From Paenibacillus lentus (GTDB lineage Bacteria; Bacillota; Bacilli; Paenibacillales; Paenibacillaceae): DNA of 64,000 bases. The notes beneath the pieces were generated by a model. The model searched no databases, was not told where the DNA came from, and saw only the letters and a list, made by a program, of their open reading frames with translations. The first letter of the stretch is position 1, and the number at the start of each line of letters is the position of its first letter. Where the stretch lies: assembly GCF_003931855.1 (NCBI RefSeq), contig NZ_CP034248.1:2604001-2668000 (forward strand). The letters run 5' to 3'. The position numbers were made by a program, and so were the translations under genes. Positions 27,055 to 37,069 of this stretch are shown here, in pieces.

Positions 27055-30000
27055 TTGAAGCGTTCTTTTAACAGACTGTTGGCAATCCTGTTGACTGTGG
27101 CTATGCTTATGCCCGTCACGGCCTTTGCTGATGATAGCAGCTCCGTCCTTGCTGATGGCAGAGCAGGCAGTATGAGTGACATCAAGGGCCATTGGGCCGA
27201 ACAGACCTTTACCACTTGGCAACAAAAAGGGTTGGTTCACGGCTATGGCGAGGGGATTTTTAAGCCGAATCAGGCGATGACGAGAGCCGAATTTGTTGCT
27301 CTGATTAATAATGTATTTCAGTTTTCGGCAATGAAGGAGATATCATTTGCAGATCTAAGCTCAGGAGATCCTTATTATTCCGAAATTAAGAAAGCGGTTT
27401 CATCTGGATATCTAAGCGGGTATGAGGACGGAACGATTCGCCCCGGCGCCCTAATTACCAGGCAAGAAGCGGCTGTTGTGCTCGCCAAAGCCTTTGAATT
27501 GAAGTTAACTGCCTCCGATTCAGTGCAGCTTCAAGATGCGGGCGAGCTTCCTGCGTGGAGCAAAGCGGCGGTAGCAGCACTGCTGAACGAAGGGTATGTC
27601 AGCGGTTACCCCGATAACACCTTCAGAGGCAGCAATTCCATGACGAGAGCCGAAGCGTTGATTATGCTGAGCAAGCTCTCCGGCGAGGTGCTTAACCAGA
27701 CTGGCCTGTATTCAAGCGGCAATTATCAGAATGTGGTAGTTAATCGTTCAGGCGTTGTATTGAAGGATGCGACGATTCGAGGTCATTTATATTTGACGGA
27801 AGGAATTGCTGAGGGCGATGTGACGCTCAACAACGTGAAGGTACAGGGCAATGTGTATGTTCACGGGGGTGGGGAGAACACGATTACTTTTACAGATTCC
27901 GAAATTCGTCAAATTATTGTTAATAAGCGGAACGGTCAAATCCGATTGGCCGCGAAGGGAAATACGAAGGTTCAACAGGTTATTGCCCTCTCCAGTGTCA
28001 AGCTAGAGGAAGAGGCGTTAGTAGATGGGGCTAAAGGGTTCATGCAAGTGATCCTGGATGAAGCTTTAGCGATGAATTCGATGATTCAGCTCGCTGGAGA
28101 TTTTGATGAGGTTGAAGTTCGTTCGTTATCTGGAACGGATATTAGTTTGTTAAGAGGCCTGATCAAGAAACTGGTTCTTCGTCAGCAGGCAGGACTGAAT
28201 GTGGAGGAAGGCAGCGTTATCGAAGAAGTCGTCTTCCATGTAGATAAGACCGTTACTGTCAAAGGCAAAGGGAAGATCTATTCGGATGACCAAAGACTTG
28301 TTCGCAGCGACGAGGAGGAGGATAAATCTGGTACTGGAGGCATAAGCGCTTCAATGGGGGCAGGCTCTAGCTCGTCATCGGGCTCAAGACCATCGCCAAG
28401 CCCGAATCCATCACCGAACCCTTCTCCAAACCCTGACCCAGGGGCAAAGCCAACCTTTACCGAGGTGTCGGTGCATGATCCGTCGATCATCAAGGATGGG
28501 GACACCTATTACGTATTTGGTTCTCACATTGAGGCGGCCAAATCCACCGATTTGATGAACTGGACTCGGTTTACGAATGGGTACGACACGCCGAATAACG
28601 TTATTTTCGGTGATCTGTCATCGAATTTAGCGGGCTCGTTCGCTTGGGCGGGGGAGAATGATTCCGACAGTAAAGGCGGCTTTTCTGTCTGGGCGCCGGA
28701 TGTCTTCTGGAATGAGCAATATGTAAATGAGGATGGAACTACGGGCGCTTATATGATGTATTACAGTGCGTCCTCCACGTATATCCGTTCAGCGATCGGT
28801 TATGCGGTATCCCAAAATATCGAAGGCCCTTATAAGTATGTGGACACAATCATTTATTCCGGTTTCACGAGAAACGAGGCCTATGACGCAGATAGCCAGG
28901 TCAATAAGAAATGGAGCAATACGAATATCCAAGCTCTTATTGATGACGGTACCCTAGCAGAGATTAGCCCGAATTGGTTTAACAGCAACGGCTCCTACAA
29001 CAACAGCATGTATCCGAATGCGATCGATGCGACATTGTTCACGGACCATGAAGGCAGGCTTTGGATGACGTACGGCTCCTGGTCGGGCGGTATTTTCGTG
29101 CTTGAGCTAGACCCGCAGACGGGTAAAGCAATCTATCCAGGTCAGGATGGAAAGACGGCGGATGGCAGACTGATTGATCGCTATTTCGGTACCAAGATCG
29201 CGGGTGGTTATACGAAATCAGGTGAAGGGCCATACATTATCTACGACGAGAATTCCGGCTATTATTTCTTGAACGAGACCTATGGCTGGCTAGGGGCAGA
29301 TGGCGGTTACAATATGAGATTGTTCAGATCGACAGAGCCGGACGGTCCATATGTGGACGCCGCAGGCCAGAATGCGGTTCTCCCAGGCAATACGGATAAC
29401 GCTCCTTATGGGATTAAAATGATCGGCAATTTCCTGTTTGAGCGACTGGTTGGGGAGCCGGGAACAGGAATCGGATATGGCTATGCATCGCCGGGGCATA
29501 ATTCGGTATATTATGATGAGGAGACAGGGAAGTATTTCCTCCTGTTCCATACCCGTTTTCCGCAGCGGGGCGAGGCCCATGAGCTTCGAGTCCATCAAAT
29601 GTTTATGAATAAAGACGGCTGGCTAGTGGTCGCTCCTGAGCGTTATGGCGGAGAGACGATTCAAACTGTGAATGCAATGGATATCGCTGGCGAATATAAA
29701 TTCGTGAACCATGAACTGGCGTATTCCGGCAAGATCGTAAGTGCTGTGAACATCCAATTGAACGAGGATCAGACAATCACAGGTGATGTTACAGGAACAT
29801 GGGAGTTACAGCATGGGCATCAAGCCGTAATTACGGTGGATGGAGTTCGTTACGACGGAGTATTCATTCGTCAATGGGATATGGCTCAGGAGCGTGAAAC
29901 AATGGTATTTACCGCCATATCAACTGCTGGAGAGACCATTTGGGGCATCAGGCAGCCGGATATGACGGATGAGCAAATCGTAGCAGCTGTGCAAAGCGCC

Positions 30001-31500
30001 CTGGATCTTGGCGATACGAGTCGGGTAATGACCCATTTGACGCTTCCGACAAAAGGCGCCCGAGGCACGGCCATTACATGGCACACTTCGGATGAGACCG
30101 TCATCACCGATAAAGGCGTTATCTCTCCGCCAGAGGTTGGCGAGCTGGATTTAACGGCTACCCTTACGGCTACTATTACGAAAGGGACGGCCACGGCAAC
30201 CAAGACGTTCTCCATCGTGGTGATACCGATCGACCCTGCGTATGGCTTGGCGGCACAGTACTCCTTTGAAGGGGATTTGAGTGACTCCAGTGGCAATTTC
30301 TGCTTAGGCACAGTCACGGGCAATCGGATCGATAATACCGGCGGAAGAATAACCTATGATGATGGGGTTACCGGCAAAGCTGCGGTATTCGATGGAAATT
30401 CTGGCATTAAACTGCCGGATGGATTGATTTCCAGCAACCGATATTCGGTATCCATGTGGTTGAATGTCGAGCAGCATACGCAGTTCTCTACCAGCTTCTT
30501 TGGCGGAAAAGCGGATAATAGCTGGATCAGCTTGGTGCCGCAATCGTGGGATAATAATACGATGCTATGGTCGGGCGAGTCTTGGTACGATGCGACGACC
30601 GGATCAAGAATCCGTGCCAACGAATGGCATCATATAGCTTTCACGGTAGATAACGGGGCAGTAAAGGTATATGTAGACGGTGTACAGAAATTTTCAGGTA
30701 CAGGCTTTCCGAATGTATTTACGGATGAACATGGAGCCTTCGGCCTAGGCGTAAATTGGTGGGATGTGCCATTCAAAGGCATGATGGACGAGGTACGGAT
30801 ATACAATGTGCCGATTACAGCCGAATTAGTGACCAAGCTGTCGCAGGAGCATCACCCTGAGCAGGAAGAAAATACTCCTGAACTAGTGGCTAAATTCTCC
30901 TTCGAGGACGACCTGCTGGATACGGCGGGCAGCTTCGGGGCAGGAACGGTCATTGGCGATAAAATTGGCTCTCCGGCGGGTGGCGCAATTGGCTATGAAG
31001 CTGGTGTATCTGGAAAGGCAGCCGTCTTCGACGGCGCTTCGGGGGTTCTTCTTCCGAAAGGGTTGATTTCTAGCAACAGCTACTCGGTAACGATGTGGGT
31101 GTATGGGGAGGAACTCGAAGCCTATACCCCAGCATTCTTTGGAGCCCAGACCAGCGATAGCTGGATCAGTTTTCAGCCGAAGGGCCATGACGGCGTTGAC
31201 AACAGTTCCATGCTATGGTCGGGATCGGACTGGTATGATGCCGGAACCGGTGTGCAAACCATGTCGAGAGAGTGGACGCATTTTGCATTCACGGTCAATA
31301 AGGGCAATATCACCGTGTACGTGAACGGAGCAGCGAAATTTACGGGTAGCGATTTCCCGGATGTGTTCCAGGATGAACAGGGAACCTTTAGCTTGGGCGT
31401 GAACTGGTGGGATGCTCCGTTCAAGGGCATGATCGATGAGCTCCATATCTACAAAGGAGCGATTACCGCGGATGAAGTAGCGGCGCTGGCTTTCAAGTAG
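27055..31500 (+). CDS. S-layer-anchored multidomain GH43 arabinanase with LamG-type modules
   Basis: A 1481-residue secreted protein. TTG 27055 with AGGGGG about 8 bases upstream gives a clean signal peptide ending PVTAFA. Domains in order: three SLH repeats (about 40-210; IKGHWAEQ, GYLSGYEDGTIRPG, GYVSGYPDNTFRG) for binding cell-wall polymer; a beta-strand-rich region (about 215-400) that resembles a beta-solenoid; a Pro/Ser/Asn linker (about 442-466); a GH43 catalytic domain with base D475 in SVHDPSIIKDGDTYYVFGSH and DATLFTDHEGRLWMTYGS; its C-terminal beta domain (about 865-970); an Ig-like domain (about 971-1058); and two LamG/concanavalin-like modules (about 1062-1262 and 1277-1481). The GH43 part closely resembles the lipoprotein at 11165. 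It should hold arabinan at the cell surface while cutting it. Confidence 0.92.
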   Translation: MKRSFNRLLAILLTVAMLMPVTAFADDSSSVLADGRAGSMSDIKGHWAEQTFTTWQQKGLVHGYGEGIFKPNQAMTRAEFVALINNVFQFSAMKEISFADLSSGDPYYSEIKKAVSSGYLSGYEDGTIRPGALITRQEAAVVLAKAFELKLTASDSVQLQDAGELPAWSKAAVAALLNEGYVSGYPDNTFRGSNSMTRAEALIMLSKLSGEVLNQTGLYSSGNYQNVVVNRSGVVLKDATIRGHLYLTEGIAEGDVTLNNVKVQGNVYVHGGGENTITFTDSEIRQIIVNKRNGQIRLAAKGNTKVQQVIALSSVKLEEEALVDGAKGFMQVILDEALAMNSMIQLAGDFDEVEVRSLSGTDISLLRGLIKKLVLRQQAGLNVEEGSVIEEVVFHVDKTVTVKGKGKIYSDDQRLVRSDEEEDKSGTGGISASMGAGSSSSSGSRPSPSPNPSPNPSPNPDPGAKPTFTEVSVHDPSIIKDGDTYYVFGSHIEAAKSTDLMNWTRFTNGYDTPNNVIFGDLSSNLAGSFAWAGENDSDSKGGFSVWAPDVFWNEQYVNEDGTTGAYMMYYSASSTYIRSAIGYAVSQNIEGPYKYVDTIIYSGFTRNEAYDADSQVNKKWSNTNIQALIDDGTLAEISPNWFNSNGSYNNSMYPNAIDATLFTDHEGRLWMTYGSWSGGIFVLELDPQTGKAIYPGQDGKTADGRLIDRYFGTKIAGGYTKSGEGPYIIYDENSGYYFLNETYGWLGADGGYNMRLFRSTEPDGPYVDAAGQNAVLPGNTDNAPYGIKMIGNFLFERLVGEPGTGIGYGYASPGHNSVYYDEETGKYFLLFHTRFPQRGEAHELRVHQMFMNKDGWLVVAPERYGGETIQTVNAMDIAGEYKFVNHELAYSGKIVSAVNIQLNEDQTITGDVTGTWELQHGHQAVITVDGVRYDGVFIRQWDMAQERETMVFTAISTAGETIWGIRQPDMTDEQIVAAVQSALDLGDTSRVMTHLTLPTKGARGTAITWHTSDETVITDKGVISPPEVGELDLTATLTATITKGTATATKTFSIVVIPIDPAYGLAAQYSFEGDLSDSSGNFCLGTVTGNRIDNTGGRITYDDGVTGKAAVFDGNSGIKLPDGLISSNRYSVSMWLNVEQHTQFSTSFFGGKADNSWISLVPQSWDNNTMLWSGESWYDATTGSRIRANEWHHIAFTVDNGAVKVYVDGVQKFSGTGFPNVFTDEHGAFGLGVNWWDVPFKGMMDEVRIYNVPITAELVTKLSQEHHPEQEENTPELVAKFSFEDDLLDTAGSFGAGTVIGDKIGSPAGGAIGYEAGVSGKAAVFDGASGVLLPKGLISSNSYSVTMWVYGEELEAYTPAFFGAQTSDSWISFQPKGHDGVDNSSMLWSGSDWYDAGTGVQTMSREWTHFAFTVNKGNITVYVNGAAKFTGSDFPDVFQDEQGTFSLGVNWWDAPFKGMIDELHIYKGAITADEVAALAFK

Positions 31501-31516
31501 GTATATAACACAGATG

Positions 31517-31560
31517 GGCTGACCACAAGCAGATATGCCTCTGCAATGGGTCAGCCTTTT
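31517..31560 (+). terminator. Intrinsic terminator after the SLH-GH43 gene
   Basis: GGCTGACC and GGTCAGCC form an 8-bp stem, followed by TTTT. It lies 17 bases after the stop and ends the module C operon. Confidence 0.8.
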
Positions 31561-31636
31561 GTGCGTTTGACAGCAGAATAGGTGATTATTTTTGCTAAGG
31601 AAGAGGAGTGTTGTTGCTATTAACCAGGTTAGCTCC

Positions 31637-32530
31637 TTACTTATTAGCCTCCACGGAGTATTGCTTGCGAAACTGCAGTGGAGAGCAGCCGTTCTTGATG
31701 GTGAACCGATTAGAGAAATAGGGCGTGCTCTTAAAGCCGACATATTTGGCGATTTCCGCTATAGGCCATTCGGTCTTCAGCAGCAATAGCTTGGCCTGCT
31801 CCAGGCGGTAATGCTGTAAATAATCATTGGGTGTCATCCCGTAGACTTGCTTCATGCACCTCGTAATGTAGTTGTAATGATAATGCAGCGCTTCGGACAT
31901 ATCCTTGCTCGTTAGCTCCGCCTTGTAATTGTTCTTTATGAAGGCTTCTGTCTTCTCAGCTACGGCAACGATCGGAGAGGTGTATTGCTCCAACTGCCGC
32001 AAATCCATCATGCGCAGCAATTCCTCAAATGCCTGCTGCTGTGTCCAGAAGGCGCTTGATTGGCGGGTGCCGGGTGATTGCAGCAACTTTTCCATAAGCT
32101 GATAAGCCCTTTCCGGATAAGGCATGTCCCACATTTTCGGCAGCTGGATGCTGTAGGGAGAAGTCAGGAATGTCTGGTAGTGTTCGTCGGGCTGGGGAAC
32201 GTGAACCATTTGCTGCTCAGCAGAGGACTCGGCCCAAGCGCATATGGAATGGAAATGAATCCAATAAAAATGGGTCTCTTCCTCACATGGTTGTACGGAA
32301 TAGTGATAACGATTGGGAAGCAGAAGTAAGGACTGCCCAGCGGTTAGCGCCCAATTCTTGTCCTCTTCGCCAATAAACAGCGTACCGGACTTCATCATTA
32401 TGAGATCGAATTTTCCCATATTCCGTCGATTTGGATGCTCATCGCCAGGAGCATATACGGTGTAGCCGCATTCCAAATAATAAGGCGCTGGCGGTGCGGG
32501 GAAATGGACGATTTCCGTTGTTTTTACCAT
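31637..32530 (-). CDS. AraC-family regulator, divergent from GH127
   Basis: A 297-residue regulator with an N-terminal cupin-like sugar-sensing domain (about 20-140; GQSLLLLPNRYHYSVQP) and a C-terminal AraC double helix-turn-helix (about 190-290; SKDMSEALHYHYNYITRCMK and IAEIAKYVGFKSTPYFSNRF). ATG 32530 has GGAGG 6 bases upstream. It is divergent from the GH127 gene across 152 bases, which is the usual layout for a local activator. The effector is unknown. Confidence 0.9.
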   Translation of the reverse strand: MVKTTEIVHFPAPPAPYYLECGYTVYAPGDEHPNRRNMGKFDLIMMKSGTLFIGEEDKNWALTAGQSLLLLPNRYHYSVQPCEEETHFYWIHFHSICAWAESSAEQQMVHVPQPDEHYQTFLTSPYSIQLPKMWDMPYPERAYQLMEKLLQSPGTRQSSAFWTQQQAFEELLRMMDLRQLEQYTSPIVAVAEKTEAFIKNNYKAELTSKDMSEALHYHYNYITRCMKQVYGMTPNDYLQHYRLEQAKLLLLKTEWPIAEIAKYVGFKSTPYFSNRFTIKNGCSPLQFRKQYSVEANK

Positions 32531-32682
32531 GTGAAACCTCCTTTTTTACTGAGCGAATTTGAGTATGTTTAGTGTGAAATATTATAAATAATAGGTTGGT
32601 TGTATTCGTATTATTTATTGATTATATCGGATAGAATCAAAGGTGTCAGTATGATATTTTGTAAAAGGGAGGAGTCTTTAGT

Positions 32683-34659
32683 ATGAGCAAACAGGTTCAA
32701 TTTGAGCATGTCGCAAGGGTGCCACTGAATAACATAAAGATTAAGGACGACTTTTGGAGTTATTATATTAATCTGGTGCGCAGCGTTGTAGTTCCCTATC
32801 AGTGGGAGGCGCTGAATGATCGGATCGAAGCTGCAGAGCCAAGCGGGGCTATTCGTAACTTCAAGATTGCCGCCGGATTAGAGGAAGGCGAATTTTATGG
32901 CATGGTGTTTCAGGACAGTGATGTGGCCAAATGGCTGGAGGCCGTATCCTATTTGCTGGAATCGCAGCCAGATCCCGAGTTGGAGAGAACGGCGGATGAA
33001 GTGATCGAGATTATCGCCAAAGCCCAGCAGGAGGACGGTTACCTTAATACTTACTATACGCTTAAAGAGCCAGGGAGAAGATGGAGCAATTTGGCGGAAT
33101 GCCATGAGCTCTATTGTGCCGGTCATATGATCGAGGCAGGGGTGGCTTATTACCGGGCAACGGGAAAAAGAAAGCTGCTTGACATTGTATCCCGCTTAGC
33201 GGATCATATCGACTCCGTCTTTGGCACGGAGCCGGGCAAGCTGCAGGGCTACGATGGACATCAGGAGATCAAACTGGCTCTCGTCAAGCTCTATCACGCA
33301 ACCGGAAACGAGCGTTATTTGCGGCTGGCCCAATATTTTGTAGAGCAGCGCGGCCAGAAGCCTAACTTCTATGAGATGCAGCTGCTGGAACGCGGAGGAG
33401 AGAGTCATTGGACAGGAATCGATCATGCGTTTGATCTGGAACACACCCAGTCACACGCGCTGGTCAGAGAGCAGGAGAAAGCGGTCGGCCATGCTGTGCG
33501 CGAGGTCTATATGCTGACGGGGATGGTCGATATCGCCGCGGAGACGAAAGATGAATCGCTTCTGGCAGCCTGCGAGCGGTTATGGGACAATATTGTTTCG
33601 CGGCAAATGTACATTACGGGTGCTATCGGCTCGATGGCGCAAGGGGAAGCGTTCTCGTTTGATTATGATTTGCCCAATGACACTGCATATGCGGAGACAT
33701 GCGCCTCGATCGGTCTGATTTTCTTTGCCCACCGGATGCTGCGAACTTCGCAGAAGGCCGAGTATGCGGATGTACTTGAGCGTGCCTTATACAATACGGT
33801 CGTGGCCGGAATGTCACGGGATGGCAAGCGCTTCTTCTACGTGAATCCGCAAGAGGTCGATCCGAAGGCTTGCAGCGGAGCAAACCATAAATTCGATCAC
33901 ATTAAGCCCGTGCGCCAGGAATGGTTCGGCTGTGCATGCTGCCCGCCGAATGTAGCTCGCTTATTGTCCTCGCTTGGGGAATACATTTATATGGTGCAAG
34001 GAGACACCCTTTATACGCATTTGTATATTAGCGGTGAGGCCGAGCTAAGCGTTGGCGGCAGCACGGTGCGAGTAAAACAAAGCTCCAATTATCCATGGGA
34101 TGGACGGATTAAGCTGGAGGTTCATCCGGAGCAGCCTGGTGAATTTGCAGTTGCGCTGCGCATCCCGGGCTGGTGCAAGAATGCGAGCTTGTCAGTTAAT
34201 AACGAGACGTATCCACTGAACGGCCAAACGATTCAAAATGGCTACGTCCGTGTTGCCCGGATCTGGCAGCAGGGCGACATCGTGGAGCTGACACTGGATA
34301 TGCCCGTGGAGCGTATGCGCAGCCATCCTTTGGTTCGCGGAAATGCCGGCAAAGTGGCACTGCAGCGCGGGCCGCTCGTCTACTGCCTGGAGCAGGCCGA
34401 TAACGGCGCGAACCTGCATGGACTCATATTACCAGCGGAGGCTAAGTTGGAGACGAAATACGAAGCTGATCTGCTAGACGGCATCGTGGTTATTATGGCG
34501 GAAGGCTTGCGTGAGGATGCGGCAAGCTGGCCTGGCGGGCTTTACAGCTCAGAGTCGGCCACGGCACTCCGCGAAGAGAAAGTGACATTTATCCCCTATT
34601 ATGCTTGGGCGAATCGTGGTGAGGGCGAAATGAGTGTTTGGGTTAGAGAAAAGCTATAG
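32683..34659 (+). CDS. GH127 beta-L-arabinofuranosidase
   Basis: A 658-residue cytosolic (alpha/alpha)6-barrel enzyme. The zinc-thiolate site typical of GH127 (HypBA1 type) is visible as E338 and C340 in YAETCASIG and the cluster C417, C419, C420 in FGCACCPPN, where one cysteine acts as nucleophile. ECHELYCAGHMIEAG is another family signature. GGGAGGAG precedes the ATG. It releases beta-L-arabinofuranose, as found on plant hydroxyproline-rich glycoproteins and some pectin side chains, and so complements the alpha-specific GH51/GH43 enzymes. The exact substrate is inference from the family. Confidence 0.92.
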   Translation: MSKQVQFEHVARVPLNNIKIKDDFWSYYINLVRSVVVPYQWEALNDRIEAAEPSGAIRNFKIAAGLEEGEFYGMVFQDSDVAKWLEAVSYLLESQPDPELERTADEVIEIIAKAQQEDGYLNTYYTLKEPGRRWSNLAECHELYCAGHMIEAGVAYYRATGKRKLLDIVSRLADHIDSVFGTEPGKLQGYDGHQEIKLALVKLYHATGNERYLRLAQYFVEQRGQKPNFYEMQLLERGGESHWTGIDHAFDLEHTQSHALVREQEKAVGHAVREVYMLTGMVDIAAETKDESLLAACERLWDNIVSRQMYITGAIGSMAQGEAFSFDYDLPNDTAYAETCASIGLIFFAHRMLRTSQKAEYADVLERALYNTVVAGMSRDGKRFFYVNPQEVDPKACSGANHKFDHIKPVRQEWFGCACCPPNVARLLSSLGEYIYMVQGDTLYTHLYISGEAELSVGGSTVRVKQSSNYPWDGRIKLEVHPEQPGEFAVALRIPGWCKNASLSVNNETYPLNGQTIQNGYVRVARIWQQGDIVELTLDMPVERMRSHPLVRGNAGKVALQRGPLVYCLEQADNGANLHGLILPAEAKLETKYEADLLDGIVVIMAEGLREDAASWPGGLYSSESATALREEKVTFIPYYAWANRGEGEMSVWVREKL

Positions 34660-34689
34660 CCAAGTATGCTGTCCTTCTATTGCTAGGCG

Positions 34690-34727
34690 GTCCTATCCGC
34701 GCAAATAGTACGGATGGGACTGTTTTT
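34690..34727 (+). terminator. Intrinsic terminator after GH127
   Basis: GTCCTATCCG pairs with CGGATGGGAC (one G-U pair) and is followed by TGTTTTTA, 30 bases after the stop. Confidence 0.75.
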
Positions 34728-34913
34728 ACAAAATAGTAAATATCAAAATAGTGCAACAAATGAACAGAATTATGTAGGCAGGAAGTTTGAATGGGGTATA
34801 TGATTAATGAAAACGCTTAACTTTGGCTGTTATGGTAATATGACAGTTTATTTGTGTTGATAGAGATCTGCATCTAGGTTCTGCTTAATTTATATCCGGA
34901 GGGGGAGTTCTGG

Positions 34914-36464
34914 ATGATTGATGTGCTGATTGTGGATGATGAGCCGAAGCTGAGAGAGGGACTTCGCACGTTCATCGACTGGGGGACACTTGGTTACCGG
35001 GTGGTGGATACAGCGGCTAATGGCAATGAAGCGCTGGAAAAGTATGCCGCATGCCGGCCGGAGCTCGTTATTGCTGATGTTAGAATGCCGGGCATGGACG
35101 GACTGCAGCTCATTGAGCGGCTTAGAGAGCAGGATCCTTTGCTTCATATATTAATCTTAAGCGGATACGCGGATTTTGATTATGCCAAGAAGGCTATAGC
35201 ACAACGTGCGGACGGTTATTTGCTGAAGCCCGTCGATGAAGATGAACTCGTTGAATACCTTCATGGAATTAGGACGACTATTGAGAGTGAACGAGCATCG
35301 GAAGAATGGCGGCATGCCGCTAAGGAATGGACGAGAGAAGCTTTGATTCAGCTATTGTTGACGGAGACGGAGCATACATCGGAGGATCGCCGCCAATTGA
35401 AGGAGAGAGCGGAAGAGCTGGGAGTTCTGTGGAATAACTACCAGGTACTGCTTGTCGCTTTACACGATGAGCTTACGGAATCAGTGCTTTATCTGCTAAG
35501 AAGGTCGTTAGTTGAGAGCTTTGAACAGCAGGAACGGGGCTGGGTGTTCGAGCACTATGGGCAAATTGGCGTGCTGTTGAAGGAACCCCTTCTGGCTGTT
35601 GAGAGAGAAGGGGTATATCGTTCTATCGAAACTGCGGTAGGAGAGATGGGAGTTGAGTTCACCGTAGCACTCGGGTCCAAGGTTAGCTCGCTAGGCGAAA
35701 TTGCCGACTCTTACGGCGTCGCGCGCGAACTGATAAAATTGCATTTTTTTCTTGAGGATGGGAAGCTGCTGTGCGAGGAGGATGCGTATAGTGAGCATGA
35801 AGAGGATTGCTCCGAGGTTTTCCCATCTGAAACTCTGAGTGATCAAATCTATTATGCTGTTGATATCGGGAATAAGAAAGCGATGAAATCGCTGGTGAGG
35901 CAAGCGGGGCGCAGTTTGGTTACTGAAGGATTTACGGAGGCCGATATTAAGCGCCGTTTCGTGGAGATTTTGACCTCGATTATGAGTAAGGGCTTTAAAC
36001 AGCATCCTGAACTTCAGCAGCAAAGCAGACAGTATTCAGACATGCTGACAGAAATCTATCATCTGCGGAGCATAAAGGCCCTTTACGAAAAGACCGATGA
36101 CTTCCTGCAGCAGATGATGACGCATTTAGGCGAGAATGACAAGCACCGCGAGGTGAAGATCATGCTCGACTTGATCGAGCGAAATTTCAGTGATAATCTG
36201 AAACTGGAGACGCTGTCGGGCGTTCTAAACTACAATAGCGCGTATTTGGGCAAACTGTTCAAGAATGAGACAGGGGAGTATTTCAACACCTATCTCGACA
36301 AGGTGCGAATTGAGAAAGCGAAAGCCTATCTTGAGGATGGTCTTAAGGTTTATCAAGTCGCGGAGAAGGTCGGATATACGAACGTGGACTATTTTCATTC
36401 AAAGTTTAAAAAATATGTAGGCACATCTCCATCAGCATATCGCCGACATGCAAGCAGTGAATAA
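34914..36464 (+). CDS. YesN-type response regulator without adjacent kinase
   Basis: A 516-residue regulator. Receiver domain (1-120): acidic pair in VLIVDDEPK, phospho-acceptor D55 in LVIADVRMPG, Lys in GYLLKPVDE. A middle region of about 270 residues precedes the AraC double helix-turn-helix (about 415-510; LSGVLNYNSAYLGKLFK and VYQVAEKVGYTNVDYFHSKF). GGAGGGGGAG lies before the ATG. Its promoter region has a partial cre-like sequence (TGAAAACGCTTAAC, about 34808). Unlike the usual YesM-YesN pair, no kinase adjoins it; the kinase at 43570 lacks a regulator and is a candidate partner. Confidence 0.9.
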   Translation: MIDVLIVDDEPKLREGLRTFIDWGTLGYRVVDTAANGNEALEKYAACRPELVIADVRMPGMDGLQLIERLREQDPLLHILILSGYADFDYAKKAIAQRADGYLLKPVDEDELVEYLHGIRTTIESERASEEWRHAAKEWTREALIQLLLTETEHTSEDRRQLKERAEELGVLWNNYQVLLVALHDELTESVLYLLRRSLVESFEQQERGWVFEHYGQIGVLLKEPLLAVEREGVYRSIETAVGEMGVEFTVALGSKVSSLGEIADSYGVARELIKLHFFLEDGKLLCEEDAYSEHEEDCSEVFPSETLSDQIYYAVDIGNKKAMKSLVRQAGRSLVTEGFTEADIKRRFVEILTSIMSKGFKQHPELQQQSRQYSDMLTEIYHLRSIKALYEKTDDFLQQMMTHLGENDKHREVKIMLDLIERNFSDNLKLETLSGVLNYNSAYLGKLFKNETGEYFNTYLDKVRIEKAKAYLEDGLKVYQVAEKVGYTNVDYFHSKFKKYVGTSPSAYRRHASSE

Positions 36465-36573
36465 TCAGCCCGGCGATAGGGTAGCGGAGCGGAACTAACT
36501 AGACTGACAATGGGAAATAGCAAGCTTCTCTTTTGTTTTGCTTCAAGCAAAAACGAAAATATATTACTTTTGC

Positions 36574-36607
36574 GTCTTTCCAAGCGTATCTTGGGAAGAC
36601 TTTTTTT
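36574..36607 (+). terminator. Intrinsic terminator after the response regulator
   Basis: GTCTTTCCAAG and CTTGGGAAGAC form an 11-bp stem with one G-U pair, followed by TTTTTTT. Confidence 0.88.
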
Positions 36608-36638
36608 GTCCATGCTATTTAGTACATATTAGTACCTA

Positions 36639-36831
36639 ACTAACTGGATTTCTTGTAATAAAATGATATAGCCTGTCGCTAAATTTGGAATTAACTGGGT
36701 TTCTTGTAATTAGAAATAATATAAGGAATCTTTAAGGCTGAAAAGCTATGTTTTAGATACTGTATTTACAGCTAATTTGAGAAGCTGCACATATGGACTG
36801 AAAATAAATGCATGAAATCCATTAAATTCAG
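36639..36831. repeat. Dispersed DD-II element, copy 2
   Basis: Two direct units (36639-36668 and 36690-36720), both reading TAACTGGRTTTCTTGTAAT, are followed by two inverted units (about 36745-36778 and 36797-36831; the last contains ATGCATGAAATCCATTAA). The order is the same as at 13244, and the first unit is closest to the one at 60638. It lies in a 600-base gene-free stretch. Confidence 0.7.
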
Positions 36832-37020
36832 TGGCTAGTCTGGTCAGTCTGTTTGGCGCATAAGGCTGTTTTTTCAGCAGAAGCCCGTGTGGCAGCGCGA
36901 CGAACTCGCGGCGAACTAAGATTATTATATGAAAACTTGACTAATGTTCCGTGTATGAAGTCTCTATAACGCAAGCTATGATGACAGTATGGGAAGCTAG
37001 GAGCCAAATATCCCCATATT

Positions 37021-37034
37021 TAAAAGCGCTTTCA
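37021..37034 (+). promoter_or_regulatory. cre-like box upstream of GH3
   Basis: TAAAAGCGCTTTCA matches the cre consensus TGWAANCGNTNWCA at 13 of 14 positions (A for the G) and is largely palindromic. It lies 35 bases before the preferred GH3 start, suggesting CcpA repression. Confidence 0.65.
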
Positions 37035-37069
37035 ATTACTGAAATCATACAGAAATGAGGTCATTCAAC

